From a virus, in the IMG/VR virus record IMGVR_UViG_3300046003_005078, positions 1 through 29,531 of that record: DNA of 29,531 bases, one strand, 5' to 3'. The notes under the pieces were generated by a model. It searched no databases. It was not told where the DNA came from and worked only from the letters and a program-made list of their open reading frames with translations. The translations under genes and the position numbers were made by a program. Shown piece by piece: positions 21,907 to 29,449 of the stretch (the stretch's first letter is position 1; each line of letters opens with the position of its first letter).

Positions 21907-22614
21907 TTATTTTTTACAAATTACATAAATCCAATTTGGATGCCCCCCATCTTCCCAAGGTTGGTGTATTTCAAATTTGATATCTTTAAATCCTATAATT
22001 TCTAAATCCGATATTAATTCTAATTCATCTGTGACTCTAACATCGTTAGATCCATTGCTATTCGAAGCCCCATAATAATTCTCATAATATGTTTTTGGAT
22101 TAGTGTGTCCCATAAATGATATATCACCGTATCCCATTTGAAAAGAAAATGTTCCTCCTGCTTTTAAAATTCTATAAATTTCTTCTTTAATTTTGTATCT
22201 TAGCTCATGTACACATATATGTTGAAATACTATTGTAGACATTACAAAATCATATTCATCATTTTTTAGTTGAGATAAATCTTTGCCGGAATTTTTATAG
22301 AATTCCGATGGTTGATTTGTATAGTTTTTTTTACAGAATCCAATGTTATCTTCACTAACATCGATTCCATCTACTCTTTTAAAATCTGCTAAAGATAGTA
22401 TATTTGTAACATTTCTACCTTTACCACACCCGAAATCTAAAGCGGTTTTATCTTTCCATTTTTCAGGATTAGATTTTATATCACCTAACAATAAATCCCA
22501 ATATAATGGATTACTATTATGCTCGGTGTGATTAGTTGTGCCATCTCTATAAACTAAATTAAGCATATTAACGTAGTTTGATAAATCATCATTTTCAACA
22601 TAAAATACTGGCAT
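21907..22614 (-). CDS. SAM-dependent methyltransferase (class I)
   Basis: 235 aa. TALDFGCGKGRNV (57-69) is motif I, VDGIDVSEDNI (about 79-89) the ribose-binding acidic strand, EYDFVMSTIVFQHIC the post-II/IV strand, and RILKAGGTFSFQMGYG motif VI, i.e. the Methyltransf_11/25 type. Position inside a glycosyltransferase run suggests O- or N-methylation of a sugar. Starts 4 bases after the HAD-nucleotidyltransferase stop. Confidence 0.85.
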   Translation of the reverse strand: MPVFYVENDDLSNYVNMLNLVYRDGTTNHTEHNSNPLYWDLLLGDIKSNPEKWKDKTALDFGCGKGRNVTNILSLADFKRVDGIDVSEDNIGFCKKNYTNQPSEFYKNSGKDLSQLKNDEYDFVMSTIVFQHICVHELRYKIKEEIYRILKAGGTFSFQMGYGDISFMGHTNPKTYYENYYGASNSNGSNDVRVTDELELISDLEIIGFKDIKFEIHQPWEDGGHPNWIYVICKK

Positions 22615-22618
22615 TTTT

Positions 22619-23983
22619 TTATTTTTTGTAATTTTCTAAATAATATTTTAAATCTTCAGGAGTTCCCAATCCCCACATCTTTTCAATGTTAAATGTTTTT
22701 ATTTTCTTACCATCCGCAATTGCTTCGTTAAAAGTTGGGCAAGTGTAGAACTCATTATTTGTTCTGATATTCTTATCAATCATTTGCTCTGCATATTTTA
22801 CATAATCAGAACCTTTAGCCCAATAGTAAACACCAACCGTTGCGATATCTGAAATTGGATTCTTCTCTGCCACTTCCGTAACATAACCATACTCATCCAC
22901 TTTAGCGAACGACCATTTAGGATGCGTTGCTTTGAATGTAAGAATGCCACCATCAACTTGCTGTTCTATCATTTTATACATGAACTCATTACTATCCCAT
23001 TCTATAAATTGGTCAGAATTTGCCATCAATAGCGGTTCATCATTATTTATATATTCCTTTGCTAAGAGAGTTGTGCAAGCGGCACCTTCCGTTATCCCAT
23101 CTACTTCAACAATCTTACAACCGGGTGTAATCAAATTAAGAAGCGTATCTAAGTTATATTTAACTCTATGTTCTTTTTGAACTACATAAATGAACGTAGC
23201 ATCTATATTAAGATTATCAGTTACAACCTGTATCATTGGTTTACCCTCAACATCGATTAATGGTTTTGGAAATGTGTAACCTGCTTGTTGGAATCTGCTT
23301 CCTGCTCCAGCCATTGGGATAATAATATTCATCTTACCGCCTTGCCATTTTGGAATACTCATACTTTTATTTTCGTTTAATTTGTTTGTTATTTTTTCTA
23401 ATGTCAAATTTTTTGGATTATCTACTCTTAGGACAGTTGCTCTACTCCTGCTTGCCGCCAATAACCCATGTGGAGAATCTTCTACAATTAGGGTTTCTTC
23501 GGGTAAACATCCCATCATACTCATTGTCTTCCAATACATTTCAGGATGCGGCTTAGAGTTCTTTACATCCTCATTAGAGATGATTAAATCCATATACTCA
23601 ATTATACCTATCTTTGCTAACATTACCAACACAGATCTTCTAATTGAGTTTGAAGCACATGCTAGCTTATATCCTCTATTACGAAGTTCTTTAAATAGCT
23701 CAATCTTATCAATTGCGGGTTTCAATTCGGATATTGCATCTATGGTTAGATTTTGTTTTCTATTCCAGATTTGCTCATATAAATGATTACCTAAACCTTT
23801 ATTTTTAGTTAGTAATTCTAATTTTTGAGTCGTTTTTAATCCATCATATATTGAGAGATGCTCACTTTGGGTTATCACATATGATGGGTGTATTTCTTCC
23901 AATGCTTTGTTTAAAGTTTGATAGTGTATTTCTTTAGCTTCAACTAAAACCCCATCGAGGTCAAATATTATCAATCGTATCAT
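22619..23983 (-). CDS. Fusion of HAD phosphatase and sugar-1-phosphate nucleotidyltransferase
   Basis: 454 aa from ATG 23981-23983 (a longer frame to 24079 exists but overlaps the GT2 gene by 119 bases; here the overlap is 23). Residues 1-205 are a HAD of the beta-phosphoglucomutase type: IIFDLDGVL (D8, D10), ASNS (110-113), KPHPEMY (144-150), IVEDSPHGL (166-174). Residues 218-454 are an NTP transferase: MNIIIPMAGAGSRF (218-231) with G-x-G-x-R and FPKPL (238-242), later ANSDQF and WGLGTPEDL. One chain could dephosphorylate a sugar and activate a phosphosugar to an NDP-sugar, supplying donors to the surrounding glycosyltransferases. Confidence 0.88.
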   Translation of the reverse strand: MIRLIIFDLDGVLVEAKEIHYQTLNKALEEIHPSYVITQSEHLSIYDGLKTTQKLELLTKNKGLGNHLYEQIWNRKQNLTIDAISELKPAIDKIELFKELRNRGYKLACASNSIRRSVLVMLAKIGIIEYMDLIISNEDVKNSKPHPEMYWKTMSMMGCLPEETLIVEDSPHGLLAASRSRATVLRVDNPKNLTLEKITNKLNENKSMSIPKWQGGKMNIIIPMAGAGSRFQQAGYTFPKPLIDVEGKPMIQVVTDNLNIDATFIYVVQKEHRVKYNLDTLLNLITPGCKIVEVDGITEGAACTTLLAKEYINNDEPLLMANSDQFIEWDSNEFMYKMIEQQVDGGILTFKATHPKWSFAKVDEYGYVTEVAEKNPISDIATVGVYYWAKGSDYVKYAEQMIDKNIRTNNEFYTCPTFNEAIADGKKIKTFNIEKMWGLGTPEDLKYYLENYKK

Positions 23984-24593
23984 AATAACTATTTTGTTTT
24001 GTTTGTCTTTCGATTGTTTTTGGGTGTTTAATACAATAGATTTCATCGGCTGGGAATGATGTATAATTTTCAAATCCAACTATCCTCTCATGCACCGTAC
24101 CACTCCATCCAATTTTATCAGAGTTTTTGTAGATACGGGTCTGAACATCTGGAAAGTTTACCCATCCTTTTTCATTTACCTTCCACCCCCAACGGGTTAT
24201 ATGCTCCAAAGTAAGTCCTTCAACTGTATTTATTCGTGGAACTAATATGAGCTCTTTATCATAATTTGCATCTAATAATGCTTCTAAATTATGAATCAAA
24301 TCATTTTCTAAGTATTCATCGGCATCTAATTGAAATATCCAATCTCCTTTGCAATGTGAGTTTAGGAGATTTTTCCATTGAGCAAAATCATTATCAAATT
24401 CTGATTCAATCAATGTAATATGGTCTGCGTTAGCCTGTAATTCTAAATACTCTACTAATTCGACTGGAGCTTTTGGTGTATCTAAAAGGACTACTATTTC
24501 CGAATTCGAATCTTTGTAGTTCAATAGCTGCGAAACTAACCGAATTGTTTCTTCGACTTCATTACAAGCCGTTATTGCATAACTTAATTTCAT
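23961..24593 (-). CDS. Family 2 glycosyltransferase (WaaE/KdtX-like)
   Basis: 210 aa. LSYAITACNEVEETIRLV (3-20), IVVLLDTPK, then DWIFQLDADEYLEND (84-98) with DxD at D90/D92. The DADE and the following loops, WSGTVHERI (near 163-171) and IKHPKTIERQ, match the WaaE-like GT2 proteins. Last bases overlap the HAD-nucleotidyltransferase start by 23. Likely transfers the sugar made by that fusion or its relatives, but the donor is not readable. Confidence 0.85.
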   Translation of the reverse strand: MKLSYAITACNEVEETIRLVSQLLNYKDSNSEIVVLLDTPKAPVELVEYLELQANADHITLIESEFDNDFAQWKNLLNSHCKGDWIFQLDADEYLENDLIHNLEALLDANYDKELILVPRINTVEGLTLEHITRWGWKVNEKGWVNFPDVQTRIYKNSDKIGWSGTVHERIVGFENYTSFPADEIYCIKHPKTIERQTKQNSYYDTIDNI

Positions 24594-24606
24594 TATTTAT
24601 TTTTTA

Positions 24607-24855
24607 TTAAAACGGAAATTTGCCTTGTAGATATGATTGAACTGTTTCCGTAGATTCTATATTAGAGGCTTCGTAATGATTTGTAGGAATCGGTTTAACA
24701 TCTGAACCTTTGTGGGTTATATAATTAAATCCGTTCACATCACTTACATTTGATAGGGTATCCTTTAGTATATCCCACTGCTTTGGTGTTGGTGCATATT
24801 CATGGCATGCTACTGTAAATCCTTTAAGCCAAATCGTAAACTCTTTAGATGTCAT
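24607..24855 (-). CDS. Conserved small phage protein, 82 aa
   Basis: MTSKEFTIWLKGFTVACHEYAPTPKQWDILKDTLSNV: the F.IWL.GF...PTP.QW..I...L pattern is common in small phage proteins of Bacteroidota and Proteobacteria phages; function unknown. The second half is polar and likely disordered. It starts 2 bases after the stop of the 156-aa gene and is an island of phage-type genes between two glycosyltransferase groups. Confidence 0.72.
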   Translation of the reverse strand: MTSKEFTIWLKGFTVACHEYAPTPKQWDILKDTLSNVSDVNGFNYITHKGSDVKPIPTNHYEASNIESTETVQSYLQGKFPF

Positions 24856-24857
24856 AC

Positions 24858-25328
24858 TTATATATTTTTTAATTGAGATTTTTTATCAATTCCGGTAACA
24901 TTTTTATTCTTTGGAGTAAGTTGGTTGATATCCATATTCAATTCTATCACCTTAGTAAGTCCGCTTATTTTATAAGTTCTATATGCCTCCGATGTAATGA
25001 CTGGAACTTTACTGACTATATTAGCATATATGTTTTTAGCGCCTCCCTTCATTTGTAATTTTTCAGTTTCTTCGTTTATGAATTTATCAAAAAATTTTTT
25101 AATTAGGTTTGGATTAACATTTGATACTTTTACGCAGTGTATAATATTCTTAGCCACCGATACAAATAATGTATATATTATAGGTGCATTAGTTTCGGTA
25201 AATTTACCTTTAACTCCATCCACATACTCATATTCTTTTATAAGATAGAACTTACCTCTAGTCATCCTATTAGGAGTGACTAGATTTCGTTCATCTATAA
25301 AGTTACGGTATATTGGGTTATAATTCAT
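24858..25328 (-). CDS. Conserved phage hypothetical protein, 156 aa
   Basis: Begins MNYNPIYRNFIDERNLVTPNRMTRGKFYLIKEYEY, then PIIYTLFVSVAKNIIHCVKVSNVNPNLIKKFF (about 49-80) and AYRTYKISGLTKVIELNMDINQLTPKN (about 115-141). It looks like a beta-rich domain followed by basic C-terminus. I believe I have seen the RNY...R..L.TP.R...G.FY.IK.Y start in T4-like phage genomes but cannot name a function. Not a sugar enzyme, although it lies in the island, so virion or morphogenesis function is possible. Confidence 0.65.
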   Translation of the reverse strand: MNYNPIYRNFIDERNLVTPNRMTRGKFYLIKEYEYVDGVKGKFTETNAPIIYTLFVSVAKNIIHCVKVSNVNPNLIKKFFDKFINEETEKLQMKGGAKNIYANIVSKVPVITSEAYRTYKISGLTKVIELNMDINQLTPKNKNVTGIDKKSQLKNI

Positions 25329-25329
25329 G

Positions 25330-26598
25330 TTATTTACTTATCATTTTTAGTTTAGGTAGCGTTATCTGTTGAAACGTAGGCTGTTTACTATTATATATAC
25401 CATATTGGTTTAAAATTATATCAAAATAATTAGTCATTTTTTCTAAACTGAAATTTTCTCTATTATACTTACCTAACTTTAATGAATTTTTCTTATAATT
25501 AGCATAATTTGTATAAACATCCTGTATAATTGGGATTGATTTTGAAATATTTACATTGAACCATTTAGATTCTTTCAGTAAAAAATCATTAGCAGCAGAT
25601 GCGTGCACTTCTTTCAAATCACCTTCTAATAAAACTGCTCCATTTTTTAAAAAATCCAAATGACCACTCCAATTTGAAACAATTACAGGTTTGCCTGTTA
25701 AGCTAAACTCCAATAACGGTCTACCAAACCCCTCTCCTTTTGTAAAATTTAACATTGCTTTTACTTTCGGATGATGATATAGCCCATTCATTTGAGATTG
25801 TGTTAAATCACCATGTAGCAAATAAACAGGAACTTTACTATAATCAGACCCCAATGTTTCACGAATCTTTGATATCAACCGTTCTCTATCTAATATTGAA
25901 AATCCTGCTGTAGATGTTTTTAATATCAATGCTGGCTTTATTTTTGAGTTCTTAAATGCTATAGCAAATGCTTTTATCATCATTCCGACATTCTTCCTAT
26001 CCTCGCCCAAATCACCGCTTAACCAATGTCCTACGAATAAGAATGCAAATTCTTCCTTAACCGAATCCAATTCTGTAATGGTTATGGGGGTTTCATTTAC
26101 AAAATCAATTTCATCGAATCCCTCAAACAGTATTTCTACTGGTTTCTCAATCCTATGCTGTGCTACAACCCTTCCCGTCTGTTTATCCTGTTCACTATAA
26201 ATTGTATCTACTAATGTTCTTTTAGAATGTTCCGATGGAACGATTATTAAATCCATTCGGTTACAGCCATTAATCCATTCCAACGCACAATGTGTAGTTT
26301 CTATACCAGCGGTTATTCCCACATTATAAGCACCCAATGGTTGGAATTCGTTTGGAACTGTCATTTGCATATACACATCGGGCTTTTGACCGATGCTTGG
26401 TATAATGTTATCCACTACCCATTTGTGGAATGGATTACTGTAATCAAGTGCATCCATTGGGGTTTGCCCCCATCTGGTACTAATAATTTTTATTTCAAAT
26501 TTATTCAACTTATATAGGGATTGTAATAAATCCCTCGAGTGGTCCCCGTATCCGCTGCGAGTTGCTACAGGTGCCTGAAATACTAAAGTTGGCTTCAT
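25330..26598 (-). CDS. GT4 family glycosyltransferase
   Basis: 422 aa, GT-B fold. RSGYGDHSRDLLQSL (14-28) is the acceptor-side glycine loop, LFVGHWLSGDLGEDRKNVGMMIKAF (about 187-211) the linker into the donor domain and KGEGFGRPLLEFSLTGKPVI (287-306) the donor-binding E-x7-E motif. Complete. Two bases separate it from the second GT4 gene, so both are made together. Confidence 0.88.
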   Translation of the reverse strand: MKPTLVFQAPVATRSGYGDHSRDLLQSLYKLNKFEIKIISTRWGQTPMDALDYSNPFHKWVVDNIIPSIGQKPDVYMQMTVPNEFQPLGAYNVGITAGIETTHCALEWINGCNRMDLIIVPSEHSKRTLVDTIYSEQDKQTGRVVAQHRIEKPVEILFEGFDEIDFVNETPITITELDSVKEEFAFLFVGHWLSGDLGEDRKNVGMMIKAFAIAFKNSKIKPALILKTSTAGFSILDRERLISKIRETLGSDYSKVPVYLLHGDLTQSQMNGLYHHPKVKAMLNFTKGEGFGRPLLEFSLTGKPVIVSNWSGHLDFLKNGAVLLEGDLKEVHASAANDFLLKESKWFNVNISKSIPIIQDVYTNYANYKKNSLKLGKYNRENFSLEKMTNYFDIILNQYGIYNSKQPTFQQITLPKLKMISK

Positions 26599-26599
26599 A

Positions 26600-27979
26600 T
26601 TATATTTCTATTAATTTAAATTTTTGCTTAGGTTTCCAATTTTCAAATGCTCCTTCCATACCATCTACTAATGTTTTACACATTGCTTCATTGCTCAACA
26701 TACCATCGCCAATCATCCACTCTCTACCTTTTTTACCCAATAAATTTCTTGCTATCTTTGGGGTGTTATACCAATCCATAATCAAAGGTGCTACATCTTC
26801 AAAATCTATTCTATCATCGAAGATATACGGAGTTGGAACTGAGCCCGTTGTTGACCTAACTGGCCATATTGGTTTAACCCATTCTCCCCAACTAACAGAA
26901 TCTTTTTTGTATTTGGAGTGTAGTGAACCAATCTCAACATAATCGTCTGCGGTTAATAGTTTGCCAGTTTTGATATCCCTAAAACCACACTGGTCTTGTA
27001 ATCCACCCGTAACCGTAGTTATAATCGGCGTTCCTGCCATTATGGATTCAGCCGTTCCTAATCCAAATCCCTCATTAGATGATAGCATAATTGTTACATC
27101 TGCCAAATTATATAAATAATTCAATTCCGTTTCATTGAGTTTTTTATCAACGAATATAATATTGGCATCCGGCATAAGGTGTTCTGCTGTTTTTGGTAAA
27201 TCAGTACCATGCTCCTCAACCGGATTAGTTTTCATAACTAATACAACTTTATCACGCTTTTCTTCAGGTAAGGATTCTCTGAAAGTATTGAATGCTAACA
27301 TTACATCAATTGGCTGCTTTCTTCTAATATTACGGTTTGTCCAATATAATACGAATTCATATTCTTTTTTTCCAAATATGGATTCCTTAAATTCATTAGG
27401 AACTTCTACTGGCTTATATATGTCAGAGCGGATACCATGCGGTACATAGCTTACCTGCCAATTCTCTGGAGTTTTCCAATGTTTTTCCTTATTCCACCCC
27501 CAAACTCGTTTGGTGATACCATATGTTTGTTTAGATATACACCCAATCCAATCACAACTTTCGTAGTAATCTCTATTATACTTTGGGTCAGGTAAATCAT
27601 CCCATATGTGGTAAAAGAATAATGGAACAGATTGTCTTATCTCATGTTCTATCTCATATAACCAAATCCAATATCTTGGGTCTGTGAAATGTAGGATAGC
27701 ATCGGGTCTTTCAACCATCAATAATTGCCGTATCATATCAGCATTACCGTATCCATCGAATGGATATACTTTTACGCTAGCATCGCTGACTCCGGTTTGC
27801 TTCCTAACATCATCATTCAAATCGAATATTTTACCTGCCTCCGGATGTTTTATTGCTGCTCCAAGTTGAACCCAATCGTATTTGTCTACAGTTCCTAATA
27901 CCAATTGCTTAGACATATTGGCTATACCACTAGCCATTCTCAGATCATCGGATAGTAATAGTATTTTCTTTTTTGTCAT
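26600..27979 (-). CDS. GT4 family glycosyltransferase
   Basis: 459 aa, GT-B fold. SDDLRMASGIANMSKQLV (10-27) as the first glycine loop, VPHGI (179-183), the phosphate/donor domain start YWTNRNIRRKQP (212-223) and SSNEGFGLGTAESIMAGTP (300-318) with the E-x7-E motif. Similar enzymes are common in marine T4-like phages. Its leader is AAAAAGTTATG. It opens the island; the 77-base gap before it is AT-rich with no TTTG-N20-TATATT copy, so the nuclease promoter (28936-28965) may feed it. Confidence 0.88.
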   Translation of the reverse strand: MTKKKILLLSDDLRMASGIANMSKQLVLGTVDKYDWVQLGAAIKHPEAGKIFDLNDDVRKQTGVSDASVKVYPFDGYGNADMIRQLLMVERPDAILHFTDPRYWIWLYEIEHEIRQSVPLFFYHIWDDLPDPKYNRDYYESCDWIGCISKQTYGITKRVWGWNKEKHWKTPENWQVSYVPHGIRSDIYKPVEVPNEFKESIFGKKEYEFVLYWTNRNIRRKQPIDVMLAFNTFRESLPEEKRDKVVLVMKTNPVEEHGTDLPKTAEHLMPDANIIFVDKKLNETELNYLYNLADVTIMLSSNEGFGLGTAESIMAGTPIITTVTGGLQDQCGFRDIKTGKLLTADDYVEIGSLHSKYKKDSVSWGEWVKPIWPVRSTTGSVPTPYIFDDRIDFEDVAPLIMDWYNTPKIARNLLGKKGREWMIGDGMLSNEAMCKTLVDGMEGAFENWKPKQKFKLIEI

Positions 27980-28056
27980 AACTTTTTAAATATTTATTAA
28001 AATTTTTAGCTAAACCACTTTAATATTAACTAATCTATATATTATATATATTAAAT

Positions 28057-28917
28057 TTAAATTCCATCACATATACCTCTCGCTTTAAAGTCGCACCAAT
28101 CACATAATTTTGTTGGATTTTTTGGATATAGTCTCTCTGTGTTATACGAACCATCTACATTGAATACGGATTCTACAAATTCACTAAACGATTTCCATGC
28201 TTTATTTATGGATGGTTTTCCGTTTGCAGGAATGTGCCTACTGATACGAGGAATATTAAAATCCGTATTGCTTGATACCTTTCTTTTTAAGATAATAAAT
28301 TCTACATCAATCATATCCTCCGATATTCCAATTATCTTCGAATAAAATTTCTTATATAACAATATTTGCGAATTTTTAATTGGGTCTGATTTCTGATACT
28401 TACTCCAACCTTTAGTTGCTGTTTTAAAGTCTATAATACGATATCTGCCGGTTTTCTTGCTTTTTACAATAAAATCCACAAATCCTATAAAGTTAACATT
28501 TTCAGTAATCTGTTCATTAATTTCAAATTCGATTGATATTAATTCATCATCTTTTAGTGAAAAGAAATTGTTGAAATTTTTAGATTTCTGAAAGTAGTCT
28601 AATATCAGATACCCATCTTCCAAAAATTCTACCAATTGCTCTTTAGTACATACTGCTCCGCTTTTTTCGGATTCTTTAACAAATAATTCCCTCATTTTTT
28701 CTTTGAGAAATTCTTTGATATCCATAGTTTTATCAGCAGATGCTTTTGATACCGTAAGACACTTGGATAGATATTCTTGAAGTGTTTCATGTATAGCTGA
28801 ACCGAATATTAAGTGTATATTAGAGGATGACTGCCTTAAATCATCAATATACGCTAATTTATACTGATGTTGGCAACTACTCCACATACTATACTGAGAA
28901 AAGGAAACTTTAGCCAT
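28057..28917 (-). CDS. PD-(D/E)XK nuclease with 4Fe-4S cluster (Cas4/AddB-like)
   Basis: 286 aa from ATG 28915-28917. FGSAIHETLQEYL (38-50), GFVDFI with D148, IIDFKTATKG (161-170) with D163-x-K165 and QILLYKKF with Q184 are the PD-(D/E)XK elements. Cys15 with Cys272, Cys275 and Cys283 (CDWCDFKARGIC) makes the iron-sulfur layout of Cas4 and AddB. Such single-strand exonucleases occur in many large phages, in replication or recombination. A longer frame to 28944 exists, but its start lies inside the promoter copy 8 -10 region, so the shorter start with leader AAAACAGTTATG is right. Confidence 0.9.
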   Translation of the reverse strand: MAKVSFSQYSMWSSCQHQYKLAYIDDLRQSSSNIHLIFGSAIHETLQEYLSKCLTVSKASADKTMDIKEFLKEKMRELFVKESEKSGAVCTKEQLVEFLEDGYLILDYFQKSKNFNNFFSLKDDELISIEFEINEQITENVNFIGFVDFIVKSKKTGRYRIIDFKTATKGWSKYQKSDPIKNSQILLYKKFYSKIIGISEDMIDVEFIILKRKVSSNTDFNIPRISRHIPANGKPSINKAWKSFSEFVESVFNVDGSYNTERLYPKNPTKLCDWCDFKARGICDGI

Positions 28918-28925
28918 AACTGTTT

Positions 28926-28933
28926 TATTTATA
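28926..28933 (-). promoter_or_regulatory. TATAAATA box (second copy of a shared 13-mer)
   Basis: Minus strand GTATAAATAAAAC at 28922-28934, identical to the 13 bases at 13670-13682, directly between the -10 box of promoter copy 8 and the ATG. It might act as a late start site or be a chance AT-rich match. Confidence 0.3.
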
Positions 28934-28935
28934 CA

Positions 28936-28965
28936 AATATACAAAAATATTTTGAATTATCCAAA
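28936..28965 (-). promoter_or_regulatory. Promoter, TTTG-N20-TATATT type (copy 8)
   Basis: Minus strand ATTTGGATAA with TTTG at 28962-28965, exactly 20 bases, then TATATTTG at 28934-28941, the full Bacteroidota -7 form TAnnTTTG. It is 19 bases from the nuclease ATG and fixes the choice of start there. Confidence 0.78.
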
Positions 28966-28996
28966 TAAATCTTCATATTATTTTAGATTGTATAAA

Positions 28997-29449
28997 TTAT
29001 ATCTTTAATTTTAGTTTAGCAATTTCTTTCTTATCTATACCGTATTTTTCGCAAATATATTTAATATTTTCTCTACCCTCGCGGGTAGAGTATAATATAT
29101 CAATATATTCCAATGCATGTGCTTCGGGTACTTCGAAATCTCGTTTAATAAGATTGATTAAGAATTCCTCATATTTATCCTGAGCTTTCCCTTTTGTATA
29201 TTTTAGATACTGCTTACCCTTCGGTAATACACTAATATATAGTTTATACATCTCCTTTGGGTTAAGAGTCTGGGTTAGTGGTAATAATGATGCAATCAAT
29301 TCAACCCATTCTGTTTTCATAGATAGAAATCGATTAATCATAAAATTGCTCCAAGACTTCAAATCCTCGTCGGTTAGCGTATTAAAATAATTTGGATCCT
29401 GCTCGGCTGTGATTGCGTTAAGATGATCGAATAACTTTTTAGCTGCCAT
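28997..29449 (-). CDS. Clamp loader small subunit, T4 gp62-like
   Basis: 150 aa (T4 gp62 is 187). The block YKLYISVLPKGKQYLKYTKGK (68-88) followed by EEFLINLIKRDFEVPEAHALEYIDIL (94-119) aligns well with the T4 gp62 region around VPRGKRYGKWAK and the helix after it, including the conserved PxGKxYxK core. gp62 forms the non-ATPase subunit of the gp44/62 clamp loader that puts gp45 on DNA. Its ATG overlaps the stop of the preceding gene (TAATG), as for the gp44-gp62 pair, but that partner is not identifiable in the window. Confidence 0.8.
   Translation of the reverse strand: MAAKKLFDHLNAITAEQDPNYFNTLTDEDLKSWSNFMINRFLSMKTEWVELIASLLPLTQTLNPKEMYKLYISVLPKGKQYLKYTKGKAQDKYEEFLINLIKRDFEVPEAHALEYIDILYSTREGRENIKYICEKYGIDKKEIAKLKLKI

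Noticed and set aside
23984-24079. 32-residue N-terminal extension of the HAD-nucleotidyltransferase
   Set aside because: It has no family similarity, overlaps the GT2 gene by 119 bases, and the HAD motif I begins directly after the internal Met.
28057-28917. Cas4 as part of a CRISPR system
   Set aside because: The Fe-S nuclease layout fits Cas4, but no repeats, Cas1 or Cas2 are present, and such nucleases are common in phage replication modules.
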